A stretch of 32,961 nucleotides of DNA. It comes from a virus. The stretch spans positions 1 to 32,961 of IMG/VR virus record IMGVR_UViG_3300021974_000002. The stretch is one strand, 5' to 3'. Below the pieces are notes generated by a model, which saw nothing but the letters and a program-made list of their open reading frames with translations, did no database searches and was not told where the DNA came from. The position numbers were made by a program, and so were the translations under genes. Positions 14,407-21,697 of the stretch are shown piece after piece. Every line of letters starts with the position of its first letter. Position 1 is the first letter of the stretch.

Positions 14407-15431
14407 TGTTCGCGAATCTTCTTGGCTAACTTCATCATCATCAATGGTGGCACACTCATGCCAACAACATATAGCGGTTTCTGGTCACAGAAATCATAGT
14501 CCATTGGAAATGATGAAAGAACACACAGCTGATCGCGCGTTAGTCCAACTGGTCGTTCGGGATGCTCTGGACTAGTGGATGACACCAGCGTGCACGAAGG
14601 AGTACACCATGATAGCCTGCGATGACTCCAAAAATCATTGTTTATGTTGGCGAACAACTCCCCGGACTTTGCCGCAACAGATCGACCCACTTCTGAAGGC
14701 GTCGTGATTGGACCCAGCGGGTCTATACATCCAGCAACACTGAAAGCCTCCCATACGCTCACCGGCTCACAGTCCCATCGGACACCAGCAAGATCGCTCA
14801 AACCAAGATCATTCCGCCTTGCCACGAAGAACAATCGTTGTCGTTTTTGCGGCAACCCCATTAGCGCGCCATCGAGAATGAACACTTGCGCCGTATACCC
14901 AAGAGCTTGAATGCCACTGACCACAAGCTTCATGTACCCTTTCGCGTTTCCTTTCATCATGCCAAGAACGTTTTCGGCAACAACAATCTTTGGCCTTAGA
15001 TGGTCAACAAGTCTGATGAAGTCGAAGAACAGATCGTCAAGCACCTGTTCCGACTGTCCCTCCCTGAAATGTGATTTCTTGCCCCATTTCTTCTCGCGTG
15101 TGCCAGCGGTGGAAAAGGTCGAGCATGGTGGTGATCCGTCAAGGATATCCAAGTCCATCAGGTCATCTGGCAGATCGGGATGATCAATCAGATTTGAGAT
15201 AGGCATCACAAACCCATATTTGGGGTCGTGGTTGATTCTATACACATTCGCCATCCTAGGATCAATATCGTTGAATCCAACAACATTGAACCCAGCACGT
15301 TTGTAACCCATTGTTGAGCCACCGCCGCACGCGAACGTTGAAAACACCGTAGGCGCATCATCAGATGGCTTTGGCAGGTCCGACAACAACCAATGATATT
15401 CAGAACTCAAAACCGCACCTTGGACATTCAT
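14397..15431 (-). CDS. C5-cytosine DNA methyltransferase
   Basis: 344 residues with the classical motifs in order: motif I FACGGGSTMG (33-42), motif IV GSPPCSTFS with catalytic Cys103, motif VI ENV (153-155), motif VIII QKRQR (195-199), and a C-terminal motif IX/X region (LTRDQLCVLSSFP, VVGMSVPP). It transfers a methyl group from S-adenosylmethionine to cytosine in DNA. Such solitary phage methylases usually shield the genome from host restriction. The target-recognition segment (about 210-290) gives no hint of the site. It overlaps the ParB-like gene by 32 bases. The recognised cysteine pair WCTPSC in the C-terminal half is notable. ATG at 15431 has no strong ribosome-binding site. Confidence 0.9.
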   Translation of the reverse strand: MNVQGAVLSSEYHWLLSDLPKPSDDAPTVFSTFACGGGSTMGYKRAGFNVVGFNDIDPRMANVYRINHDPKYGFVMPISNLIDHPDLPDDLMDLDILDGSPPCSTFSTAGTREKKWGKKSHFREGQSEQVLDDLFFDFIRLVDHLRPKIVVAENVLGMMKGNAKGYMKLVVSGIQALGYTAQVFILDGALMGLPQKRQRLFFVARRNDLGLSDLAGVRWDCEPVSVWEAFSVAGCIDPLGPITTPSEVGRSVAAKSGELFANINNDFWSHRRLSWCTPSCTLVSSTSPEHPERPVGLTRDQLCVLSSFPMDYDFCDQKPLYVVGMSVPPLMMMKLAKKIREQWL

Positions 15432-15951
15432 AGTTTGTTTTCAGTTCGTTCACATTGACTTCACCCTGAACATCCTTCGACGCCGCCGCTTTTCTCGCTG
15501 AGTTAATGTCGCCCGGTGTGTCGCCCTTCCACTTTACGCTCGTCACACCTGTGACCTCCACATCTGATAGACATGTTGACGCCAGTAAATCGTCATCAGC
15601 AAGATCCGTTAACGCATCAGACAGCGCGGACATGTTCCACATGCTCTTCTCCGCTGATCGGTTGTCTGCAATCGCGAAACTTAGCGCGGCCTTGTCGTCT
15701 TCATCGATAACAACCGCAGCCATGTGCGTCCAACCAAGCTTCTTCGCTGCTTCTACCTGTCCATTCCCCGCGCGAACGATCATTCCATTCGCTTGAACAA
15801 CAATCGGCTTTCGTTGACCGTGGCTTTGATAACTAATCGCTATTGCGTCGATCGAATCTTGATTGTGAAACCGAGTGTTCTTCTTGTCCAAAACAAGATC
15901 ATCAATCGGCAAAAGAAGCGGCTCCAACTGTTCACAAACGTTGTGTTTCAT
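15400..15951 (-). CDS. ParB/Srx-fold protein with a zinc-ribbon tail
   Basis: 183 residues. The N-terminal half is the ParB-like nuclease fold: LPIDDLVLDKKNTRFH, then the loop YQSHGQRKPIVV, and the GNGQVEAAKKLG motif (63-74), with D83/D85 in VIDEDD. The C-terminus ends with a CPRC pair (ECPRCGFEF), a half zinc ribbon. In phages this type of gene is almost always next to a DNA methyltransferase, and the family includes DNA-modification partners rather than partition proteins. Here it directly precedes the C5 methyltransferase with which it overlaps. No HTH domain for centromere binding follows, so true partition is unlikely. The start codon sits inside an inverted repeat (15949-15975). Confidence 0.8.
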   Translation of the reverse strand: MKHNVCEQLEPLLLPIDDLVLDKKNTRFHNQDSIDAIAISYQSHGQRKPIVVQANGMIVRAGNGQVEAAKKLGWTHMAAVVIDEDDKAALSFAIADNRSAEKSMWNMSALSDALTDLADDDLLASTCLSDVEVTGVTSVKWKGDTPGDINSARKAAASKDVQGEVNVNELKTNYECPRCGFEF

Positions 15952-16066
15952 CCTGCATTCTTACAACGCAGGATGAGCACCGGTCAATGATGATTGTTTT
16001 AGCGGATCTCGCGCATAACAATCTCAGAGCGGCACCCTTGGACCAATCGAAACACCAGTAACCCAT
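15932..16066 (-). CDS. Small Cys/Arg-containing peptide gene
   Basis: 44 residues from ATG at 16066. It is the only good frame in the 155-base gap between the gene at 16107 and the ParB-like gene, and overlaps the latter by 20 bases. Visible residues include YWCFDWSKGAALRLLC near the front and RCSSC with RMQDE near the end, giving four cysteines. AGAAAG lies exactly ten bases before this ATG and a 5-base stem (GGTGA/TCACC) abuts it, the same leader type found at other uncoupled starts, which raises the odds that it is real. ATG at 16075 is an alternative. The function is unknown. Confidence 0.4.
   Translation of the reverse strand: MGYWCFDWSKGAALRLLCARSAKTIIIDRCSSCVVRMQDETQRL
15949..15975 (-). 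promoter_or_regulatory. Hairpin masking the ParB-like gene start
   Basis: CATCCTGC (15949-15956) and GCAGGATG (15968-15975) form a perfect 8-base stem with an 11-base loop. The start ATG (15951-15949) lies within the arm and the purines AGG preceding it are base-paired too, so the stem could reduce translation until opened. Confidence 0.5.
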
Positions 16067-16076
16067 GGTGAACATG

Positions 16077-16111
16077 CTTTCTGGTGAGCCGTATCCGCAA
16101 GCGTTTTCACC
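16077..16111 (-). promoter_or_regulatory. Hairpin leader with AGAAAG
   Basis: GGTGA (plus 16107-16111 as TCACC) pairs with TCACC (plus 16083-16087). The minus strand continues directly with AGAAAG (plus 16077-16082), and ATG 16066 follows ten bases later. The upper arm overlaps the stop codon of the upstream gene. Confidence 0.4.
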
Positions 16112-16736
16112 ACTCCGAGCACCCGTGATAACCGGCAACAACACGCGTTCCAAACGGAACAAACAACCCATCATCATCGCTGATCTTGTATCCCATCGCC
16201 TGTTCCTGCGTCATCTCTTCAACGATCGGCTCATCCGTGCCGTAGATCTCCGCAAGCGCATTCGCCATTCTTTGATCGTAATCAATCCGCTTGCCGTAGT
16301 CGTTACAAAGCACATATGCCCAGTGCCCAAGCGCTTCAGCCTCGCTCATGGCCGAGATGAAGTGCACGGCGCCATCATCTACCGCAAAGAAACGCATCCT
16401 GCACTTTGGCGGTGGGCCTTCGTTATCAAGCGTGAGCCGCCAATGGGAACTGACATCAGACATGGCGGTTTTGACAATTGTGGTAGTCGTCACGATCTCA
16501 TCCACATCACTTGATCCTGAAGCCAGTGCCTTGTTCGAAATCTCGATCAACTCGTCAAGATCGACATACAGCCAGCCATACAGCCCGCCTTTTGATGTCC
16601 GGCCACCATCTATCCAATCGCGCGGCTCGATGCGCAGACGCACCCGTTCTGTGCCGTTGCGGTCAACAAACGCGCTTCGCTCGCGCCAGCACTTGCGTTC
16701 AAGGGTCTTGATGGTCTCAACAATCGATTCAGTCAT
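16107..16736 (-). CDS. Protein of unknown function
   Basis: 209 residues from ATG at 16736. The upstream frame would add a Cys/Arg-rich 87-residue extension that overlaps the neighbouring gene entirely. It contains strand-rich parts (RLRIEPRDWIDGGR, GWLYVDLDELIEISNKAL), HWRLTLDNEGPPP and a later helix (AEALGHWAYVLCNDYGKRIDYDQRMANALAEIYG), and ends in ISDDDGLFVPFGTRVVAGYHG. No known family or catalytic motif is recognised. It is the last gene of the coupled Cys-rich array and is followed by a hairpin leader. Confidence 0.55.
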   Translation of the reverse strand: MTESIVETIKTLERKCWRERSAFVDRNGTERVRLRIEPRDWIDGGRTSKGGLYGWLYVDLDELIEISNKALASGSSDVDEIVTTTTIVKTAMSDVSSHWRLTLDNEGPPPKCRMRFFAVDDGAVHFISAMSEAEALGHWAYVLCNDYGKRIDYDQRMANALAEIYGTDEPIVEEMTQEQAMGYKISDDDGLFVPFGTRVVAGYHGCSEW

Positions 16737-17046
16737 CATTCTTTTCTTCACTTTCCATCTCGAAATCAGACCCAAGCATTTCGGCAAGGTCTGACAAAAT
16801 CTCTTCATTGTCCATCGGCGGCGCCAACATGCGCAAATCTCGATAGTTCCAAGGCAACGCGGCCCTCGATGCGTCCTGCATCTGCCACAAAAACTTGTGC
16901 TGACTTCGGATACATCCCTCTGTTGCGCAACGCCAGACACCATCGAAGTATATGAAATCCTTGAGGCATTTGAAGCACGCACCCGGTTCAACTTCAATCG
17001 ATTGAAGTGACTGCCTCAAATCGTCGAAGTCATCTTTTTCTGTCAT
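16729..17046 (-). CDS. Small Cys-containing protein, probable zinc-ribbon
   Basis: 105 residues. ACFKC (about 24-28) and a later CATEGC (about 40-45) are two Cys pairs of a zinc ribbon around an aromatic segment (IYFDGVWR). The C-terminal part is acidic (EMESEEKNDD). Starts at ATG 17046 with AGGTAG upstream. A C-terminal LAEMLGSDFE segment echoes the ...LND.W and ML.DDW endings of its upstream neighbours. It lies at the downstream end of the array and could be a more divergent member. Confidence 0.55.
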   Translation of the reverse strand: MTEKDDFDDLRQSLQSIEVEPGACFKCLKDFIYFDGVWRCATEGCIRSQHKFLWQMQDASRAALPWNYRDLRMLAPPMDNEEILSDLAEMLGSDFEMESEEKNDD

Positions 17047-17051
17047 TGCTT

Positions 17052-17336
17052 TTATTCTACCTGCCAATCATCACCCAACATTGATTCGACCACTGAAACA
17101 AGGTTTCTGGCGTATTTGACATGAACGCATGGCTTGTCCGATTTGCAACGCTGGCACCCGCGCGGGTCATTCGGGTTGATGTAGTAATCAGGTTCATCAT
17201 CAACTTGATCAAACAAGCATCGGCCACACCCACCACATGGCGGGTATTCGTTACATTGGTCTAGCAGATCGATTACGTCCATCACGCGGCCATTTTCGTC
17301 GCAATAAACGGCATGTGTTGTTTCGGGTATAGTCAT
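17052..17336 (-). CDS. Small Cys-rich zinc-binding protein
   Basis: 94 residues. A CGGCGRC cluster near residues 34-40 and a CQRCKSDKPC cluster (about 60-69) provide several Cys pairs. The last residues are MLGDDWQVE, resembling the NDHWEIE end of the previous gene. ATGA overlap with the upstream gene (17333). The acidic front (DENGRVMDVIDLLDQCNE) contains no enzyme motif. It probably binds zinc, and its partners are unknown. Confidence 0.6.
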   Translation of the reverse strand: MTIPETTHAVYCDENGRVMDVIDLLDQCNEYPPCGGCGRCLFDQVDDEPDYYINPNDPRGCQRCKSDKPCVHVKYARNLVSVVESMLGDDWQVE

Positions 17337-17743
17337 TCGATCTCCCAATGGTCATTTAGTATCTGATTGAGTATTTCCGCATCTTCCTGAATCTCTGAAT
17401 CGCTCGGCCATACCCACCCATACCCACCACATCGCTCGCAGTTGACGCCACAGAACGGCTCTGGACAATCGGCGGCGCCACGTGCTCGTGCGCGCTCTTC
17501 GCCCACACTCTCCACAAGGCATTGTGTGCAAATTGCAGAATGGGCCGAATGACCACAACCCAGCTTGGCCTTACCAGTCATGCATGCACACGACGACCAC
17601 TCGACAATCCCATAACCGTTGCACTCCAAGCAGCCGGATGGTTTGATCGGGTCGTGACAACCTTCGTTTGCGCACTGATATGGGAACAATCGCTTTTGTT
17701 TTACTCCACAGAACGGACATGAGCGTGTTTCAGTCATGCCCAT
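17333..17743 (-). CDS. Cys-rich zinc-ribbon protein
   Basis: 136 residues. It shows repeated Cys pairs: CPFCG near the start, GCLECNG, CACM, CTQC and CERCGG, so two or more zinc knuckles of the DnaJ-like CxxCxGxG style (LECNGYG, ERCGGYG). The C-terminus is acidic and ends NDHWEIE. The start codon ATG at 17743 is supplied by the AGATGG codons of the upstream gene's terminal Arg-Trp. ATG 17737 (ATGA overlap) is also usable. A DNA- or protein-binding adaptor is likely, but nothing pins down its target. Confidence 0.6.
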   Translation of the reverse strand: MGMTETRSCPFCGVKQKRLFPYQCANEGCHDPIKPSGCLECNGYGIVEWSSCACMTGKAKLGCGHSAHSAICTQCLVESVGEERARARGAADCPEPFCGVNCERCGGYGWVWPSDSEIQEDAEILNQILNDHWEIE

Positions 17744-18024
17744 CTATCCCGATTGAGTTTTGCGAAAAACCCGTCGTTGGATTCGGATGATATCATTGCG
17801 ACAAGATCATCTATGCCCCACGAAAGTTCACCACTTCGACTCAACCGCTGGCCCTTTCCGCTGACCCAGTTGTTGCGTTGAATCGTTTCTTGCCATGTGT
17901 ACAAGGCGCCAAGCGGCGTTTGATGATGTGTGCGCGCGCAATGGCAACAAACAACCCACTTGTTGGAACTGCGCTCAATGATCACATTCGCTTCGCAATC
18001 TATACAGACCCAATCCGTCACCAT
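17734..18024 (-). CDS. Zinc-ribbon paralogue A
   Basis: 96 residues: a CIDC front (7-10), CCHC (about 26-29), then a region TWQETIQRNNWVSGKGQ and a tail FFAKLNRDRWA. It parallels the two proteins encoded upstream in spacing of Cys pairs, in the W..R.QR.W..SG.GQR segment and in the FFA[KE]..-DRW end, so they are products of tandem duplication. The terminal DRW codons include the ATG of the next gene. It likely forms a compact zinc-binding module with a charged helical tail. Confidence 0.65.
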   Translation of the reverse strand: MVTDWVCIDCEANVIIERSSNKWVVCCHCARTHHQTPLGALYTWQETIQRNNWVSGKGQRLSRSGELSWGIDDLVAMISSESNDGFFAKLNRDRWA

Positions 18025-18500
18025 TTGTCACTCCTGACTTCAGCAAAGAACTCGTATTCGAACCCTTCTCCAATATACAACCGTTCAAGCCCTTCAGCCG
18101 TAGCTTCAACCCTTCCCCAACTATCACACCAGTCATCGAACGGCGCCTGACCAACGTTCATTCGTATGTCGTCAAGAACGAGATGACCCAACATGACTTC
18201 GACGAGGAAACAGTCCTTGTCGCACCCGCAAACAAACGAACCTCTCATCACTGACCACCACGTGCGAACATGTGCGCCACATTTGCATCGCACCATCTCA
18301 AACGGCGTATCTGTTTCGCGTCTGCGCTGACCGATGCCACTTACTGGGGCAACCCAACGCTGTACGCGCTCTTGCCACTTCACAGCTGCGCGCATTGGTC
18401 TATTAGCTTGCGCAGAAGCGCAATCGCACTGACAAACCCACAACCCGTCGCACTTTCTAAGTGCGACATCTTCGCCGCATTCACTGCAATCTATGTCCAT
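18018..18500 (-). CDS. Zinc-ribbon paralogue B (longest)
   Basis: 160 residues: CSEC (5-8) and CQCDC (23-27), then KWQERVQRWVAPVSGIGQRRR. A second ribbon follows (CKCGAH and CGCDKDC) plus a unique acidic insert (VEVMLGHLVLDDIRM), and the end is FEYEFFAEVRSDKW. The first module and the tail match its neighbour at 17734. Its own ATG overlaps the upstream gene's terminal DKWT codons. Extra zinc fingers suggest that this copy gained a second binding unit. Confidence 0.65.
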   Translation of the reverse strand: MDIDCSECGEDVALRKCDGLWVCQCDCASAQANRPMRAAVKWQERVQRWVAPVSGIGQRRRETDTPFEMVRCKCGAHVRTWWSVMRGSFVCGCDKDCFLVEVMLGHLVLDDIRMNVGQAPFDDWCDSWGRVEATAEGLERLYIGEGFEYEFFAEVRSDKW

Positions 18501-18787
18501 TTGTCGTGCTCAACACGATCAAAGAACGCCCCAAACTCGTGTCCAGTTCGCTCGAACGACGATTCAAAAGCGTTGACCGACTTCTCTACATCGCACCAAT
18601 CAGAAATGAACTTTCGATGGTTACATGTTCGCCCGGACTTTTTTTGACTCATATCATGCCACCGCCGAGCCGCTCCAAACATCGTGAAGCCACCTCCGCT
18701 TGAACACTTGCACTCACATATAAAAAGCGCGGCTTCCGTCTTCATCTCAACCACTTGTTCGCAGTTCTGACAAAGGAGATCAGTCAT
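18491..18787 (-). CDS. Zinc-ribbon paralogue C
   Basis: 98 residues: CQNC (6-9) with CECKC (about 23-27), a middle ARRWHDMSQKKSG, and a tail HEFGAFFDRVEHDKWT. Cys layout and the FF..V..DKW end match paralogues A and B. The start ATG overlaps the previous gene's stop (ATGA at 18784-18787 region). It seems the first of three tandem copies. Confidence 0.65.
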   Translation of the reverse strand: MTDLLCQNCEQVVEMKTEAALFICECKCSSGGGFTMFGAARRWHDMSQKKSGRTCNHRKFISDWCDVEKSVNAFESSFERTGHEFGAFFDRVEHDKWT

Positions 18788-19022
18788 CAAACAATCCAAG
18801 AAACTCACGAACAAGTTCGCGTTCAACGATGACAAGTCTGGACCATTTGATCATATATTTCACGCCGTCGACCACATACTCACCCAGGAACCAACCGTGT
18901 TCGGGCGCCCCGTACACCCTGCACCGCTTCCATTGTTTACCGTCCACAACGCCTGTGGGAACGCTGCAACTGTAGTCCAAAAGCGATTCAAACTGACTTT
19001 GCGTCAGGAATGAATCATTCAT
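18780..19022 (-). CDS. Small protein of unknown function
   Basis: 80 residues from ATG at 19022, which follows GAGG nine bases upstream and overlaps the previous stop. Features: YSCSVPTG, then a beta-like middle (CRVYGAPEHGWFLGEYVVDGVKYMIKWSRLVIVE) and an acidic C-terminus (FLGLFDD). The beta-strand pattern with GEYVVDG could be a small barrel. It precedes the zinc-ribbon array and is coupled to it. Not recognised. Confidence 0.55.
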   Translation of the reverse strand: MNDSFLTQSQFESLLDYSCSVPTGVVDGKQWKRCRVYGAPEHGWFLGEYVVDGVKYMIKWSRLVIVERELVREFLGLFDD

Positions 19023-19269
19023 CGGACAGAACCTCAATGGCCTTTGTTATACGTCGCTGCTGCGACACATCCGCACACAGAGTGTGCGCCTCGGCCATGA
19101 AGCGAACACCGTCGCACCCAGTGTTGAACGTTGTGCTTTCCTCATCACGAAGAAACGACTCCAAATCATCAAGGCTTCTTCGCGCAGCGCGGATCAAGCT
19201 GATCGCCCTTGTGACTTCAAGGTTTGAATTCGCACTCCACAAAAGCAGTTTGATCTCTGATTTCTTCAT
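19015..19269 (-). CDS. Small helical protein of unknown function
   Basis: 84 residues, helical with alternating charges (NLEVTRAISLIRAARRSLDDLESFLRD, then a Cys-containing tail and RRITKAIEVLSDE). The start overlaps the methyltransferase stop (ATGA 19266-19269). A coiled-coil or bundle protein. No family recognised. Confidence 0.55.
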   Translation of the reverse strand: MKKSEIKLLLWSANSNLEVTRAISLIRAARRSLDDLESFLRDEESTTFNTGCDGVRFMAEAHTLCADVSQQRRITKAIEVLSDE

Positions 19270-20108
19270 TGATTTTCCGTTTCAGTCGGATCGATCCAAC
19301 TTCTCTGCTGTTTTCTTTCATTCAACCATCTCTGATATTGGCCATAAGCGTTGCCGATTCGGTTCAGTTCTGTGATGTCTTCTTTGTTTGAACTCAGCAG
19401 CTTCACATACCGATCGAATATGATGTTGTCCGGATCGCTCACCTTCACCCCGAGCACAACAGACCACGATTGCGCGACCTCATTCCCCCAATGATCCCAA
19501 CCATCACGGGCCGCTCGAGCAAAGAGTTCAATCCTAGGACCAGGTGAAGCCTGTTCAATCAACTCGTACGCCTCGACCGGTTTCTTGGAATGAATGCGCC
19601 GTGCGCCCTGCGATGTTGCAATCAGCGTCGAAAGGCTTTTGCGTGCTGTCCATGCGTCCCGCAAACGGGAGCCGCTTCCGCGAACCGCAAAAAGAAGATG
19701 CTCTGTTTGACCTCGAAAATATCGACCAATCCCAAAAGAAGGCTTTGCCCATGTGATCGTCGTTATGTACCGAAACCCCATGATCTCAACCAGCTTGAAC
19801 GCATCACGCAAATGCGTGTTTGTGGCCCAGCAATACAGATGCGAATCATCTGCAGCGCGCCATGGTGCGCGCATCACAACACCCGCCATGTCAGCCGGCT
19901 TGATCAACGGATAGTGCTTATCCGCACCGCGTTTGATCTTCCCGCCACCCCGTTCGAGCCATGGGAAATCCACCAAGATGGTCCGATATACGCCCGGACC
20001 ACACACGCCAAACTCGCGCTCTACGCGCTCTTTACCTGGCGGAAGTTTCTGCGACTCCCGTTTCGGCCGTGAGTTTTCGTCAACCGCTTCTTTTTCTTCT
20101 TCTTTCAT
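19266..20108 (-). CDS. MT-A70 family adenine DNA methyltransferase
   Basis: 280 residues. The SAM/catalytic region matches the MT-A70 fold: VDFPW at 46-50 replaces the usual DPPW motif, then CWATNTHL (93-100), ITWAKPSFGIGRYFRGQTEHLLFA (118-141) and a closing segment ARDGWDHWGNE (200-210) that is characteristic of phage members. The product should be N6-methyladenine in DNA. The N-terminus is basic and Glu-rich. Its leader (AGGAAG six bases before ATG, 20108) lies in the end of the upstream gene. Residues 203-222 are coded by the 59-base segment repeated at 28.6 kb. Confidence 0.85.
   Translation of the reverse strand: MKEEEKEAVDENSRPKRESQKLPPGKERVEREFGVCGPGVYRTILVDFPWLERGGGKIKRGADKHYPLIKPADMAGVVMRAPWRAADDSHLYCWATNTHLRDAFKLVEIMGFRYITTITWAKPSFGIGRYFRGQTEHLLFAVRGSGSRLRDAWTARKSLSTLIATSQGARRIHSKKPVEAYELIEQASPGPRIELFARAARDGWDHWGNEVAQSWSVVLGVKVSDPDNIIFDRYVKLLSSNKEDITELNRIGNAYGQYQRWLNERKQQRSWIDPTETENQ
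19444..19502 (-). repeat. 59-base segment repeated inverted at 28572-28630
   Basis: This piece encodes residues in the conserved GWDHWGNE region of the MT-A70 gene, so it is the original copy. The reverse complement of these 59 bases occurs without mismatch on the plus strand at 28572-28630; beyond both edges the match ends, apart from a chance GTGA one mismatch further. Confidence 0.95.
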
Positions 20109-20364
20109 GCTTCACTTCCTGTCCGTTATCCGGCATGAGCGACCGTGTAAGCCGCTCTTTTATGCTTTTGATAGTACCATCCCAGCCTGCCGTTGGATGG
20201 GTTGAAACCCACTCCTGGCCCGCTGCGCTGTACAACTCAATTGTTAGACATCGCTCATCTGAGCGGATTGAAATCGTCCATGCGTCGATGTCTTCACGTT
20301 TGTTTTTGATGTCGTTTGCTGCGATGACAATGCATCGCGTCAAATGCTCAAGTCTTGTCGTCAT
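20080..20364 (-). CDS. Small protein of unknown function
   Basis: 94 residues, ATGA-coupled to the upstream gene. It contains a beta-type front half (RSDERCLTIELYSAAGQEWVSTH), a helix (GWDGTIKSIKERLTRSLM) and a basic tail (KHERRRKRSG). The end overlaps the MT-A70 start by 29 bases. The fold suggests a small alpha/beta protein, and no family is recognised. Confidence 0.55.
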   Translation of the reverse strand: MTTRLEHLTRCIVIAANDIKNKREDIDAWTISIRSDERCLTIELYSAAGQEWVSTHPTAGWDGTIKSIKERLTRSLMPDNGQEVKHERRRKRSG

Positions 20365-20714
20365 TCACGGACGATATCAGACCGGTTGACCATCCGGTCG
20401 CGACGCGCTGATTTTTTGCGCTTTCGCCCTCTTCGCGCCTGACGCGAGAACAGCGCCTCGCTGCACTTCGACTCGATTCCCGGCCACGTGATGGCCATTT
20501 CACACGCTGGACATGATCGCACTCCAACCGCGTACTCAGACACAGTACCACACACACAGCACTTGCTTCCGAGCGTGATCTTTTCGCCGCATGAATCGCA
20601 TTTCCCATCACCAAGAAAGTGGGATTCATGCGCCACCTTGGCGCTGGCTCCGAAGTCCGCACACACGATCGATGCTCCGCCCGCATATGTCGACCGGCTC
20701 AGAACATCAACCAT
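20361..20714 (-). CDS. Zinc-ribbon protein
   Basis: 117 residues with CDSCGEKI, then CCVCG, then SCPACEMAI: three Cys pairs around residues 38-72, so one zinc ribbon with an extra pair. The N-terminus contains CADFGASAK. The C-terminal 30 residues are Arg/Lys-rich (ARRGRKRKKSARRDR), suggesting nucleic-acid contact. It overlaps upstream and downstream genes. It could be a DNA- or RNA-binding adaptor, but the target is unknown. Confidence 0.6.
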   Translation of the reverse strand: MVDVLSRSTYAGGASIVCADFGASAKVAHESHFLGDGKCDSCGEKITLGSKCCVCGTVSEYAVGVRSCPACEMAITWPGIESKCSEALFSRQARRGRKRKKSARRDRMVNRSDIVRE

Positions 20715-21094
20715 TAGTTCACATCTCCGTTTCCTGATTGCATGAAGACTTTCTTGTGCGTCACGCCAAGTTTTCCCATCTCCCGATCAAACACCTCCAT
20801 GAAAGTTTGGAGCGGCTCGCCACCAACAATGGCGATCTCGACCATCCCATCTTCGTCAACTGGCACGATCACCCACCCATGAGTGTGCCAGACACGCGTA
20901 GCATGCTCCGCTGTACCGTCCTTGTGCGTGTGGTGCACGCTTTCCATCCGAACAAGCGCATCACCCATGCTGAGAGCAACCATAAACAAACGCACAACAC
21001 CCGGCTGTGCCACGCCAATCATTCCAAGGATTGCCCGCGACCTTTCATCAAGCTTCATAATGCCCTCAATGCTTCGAAAATCCATTCCATCCAT
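20714..21094 (-). CDS. Protein of unknown function
   Basis: 126 residues. The sequence shows KLDERSRAILGMIGVAQPG, then a His-containing segment (VHHTHKDGTAEHATRVWHTHG) and an acidic beta part (VIVPVDEDGMVEIAIVGGEP). Clustered His residues (VHHTH, WHTHG) could bind metal, but I know no family with this pattern. The start follows GGTGATTGAGG of the upstream end. It is coupled with the zinc-ribbon gene. Confidence 0.55.
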   Translation of the reverse strand: MDGMDFRSIEGIMKLDERSRAILGMIGVAQPGVVRLFMVALSMGDALVRMESVHHTHKDGTAEHATRVWHTHGWVIVPVDEDGMVEIAIVGGEPLQTFMEVFDREMGKLGVTHKKVFMQSGNGDVN

Positions 21095-21097
21095 TCC

Positions 21098-21697
21098 TCA
21101 ATCACCTTTCTGCTCATCCGAAAACGGACGGCCAAAATCTATCTGATAAACTGCGCGCAGCGCCACAACAGCTACATCGATCAGCTCGTCACGAATGCGT
21201 CTTTTGAACTTGCACTTGGCGAAGACCTCAGCCGTCACTTCTGCAACCTCTTCACGAAGAACCGACTCAAGCTCATGGAATGACGCGAACGGGCCGTGCT
21301 TTTCATTCGCTTGCTCAATGCGCATACCCGCTTCATCCAAACATGGCACAAGCGGACTGCTATATTCTCTTATCCATTCCGAAAACACACTTCCGGGTTT
21401 CCCCGTTACGATCTCCAACAGTTGATCAACTTGGTCTGTCTCAATGGCCGCTTGGATCAAGATGTCATCCGGTGGACCGATGTCCAGAAAGACCTCCAAA
21501 AAATCGGCCAAAACGCCCTTCTGATAATCCGTCGACTTCGCAATATGCTCCGCCAGGGTCAGAGCCTTGGCTTCCAGATCGCGCACACGTACAGACACTG
21601 CATGCCGCGAATGTTCCGCAGCCATGCAGCCGCACACAGGGCAAACCTCCGGACCCGCCAGAGCTGTTAGCTCCAGATTACACGCATTTTTGTTCAT
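21098..21697 (-). CDS. MazG-like nucleotide pyrophosphohydrolase domain with zinc-binding N-terminus
   Basis: 199 residues. The front carries a CPVCGC...EHSRH cluster (19-32) that can bind zinc. The C-terminal 60 residues show the MazG/dUTPase-like helical pattern with acidic residues: SVLREEVAEVTAEVF followed by IRDELIDVAVVALRAV (E-E-x-x-E ... E-x-x-D). Such proteins hydrolyse noncanonical or alarmone nucleoside triphosphates, and phage versions may lower ppGpp signalling. The unusual coupling of a zinc cluster to MazG is unfamiliar. The leader has a hairpin followed by AGGGAG six bases from the ATG. Confidence 0.6.
   Translation of the reverse strand: MNKNACNLELTALAGPEVCPVCGCMAAEHSRHAVSVRVRDLEAKALTLAEHIAKSTDYQKGVLADFLEVFLDIGPPDDILIQAAIETDQVDQLLEIVTGKPGSVFSEWIREYSSPLVPCLDEAGMRIEQANEKHGPFASFHELESVLREEVAEVTAEVFAKCKFKRRIRDELIDVAVVALRAVYQIDFGRPFSDEQKGD

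Noticed and set aside
15400-15951. ParB-like gene as a plasmid or phage partition gene
   Set aside because: No ParA gene and no HTH centromere-binding domain are present; the partner is a methyltransferase.
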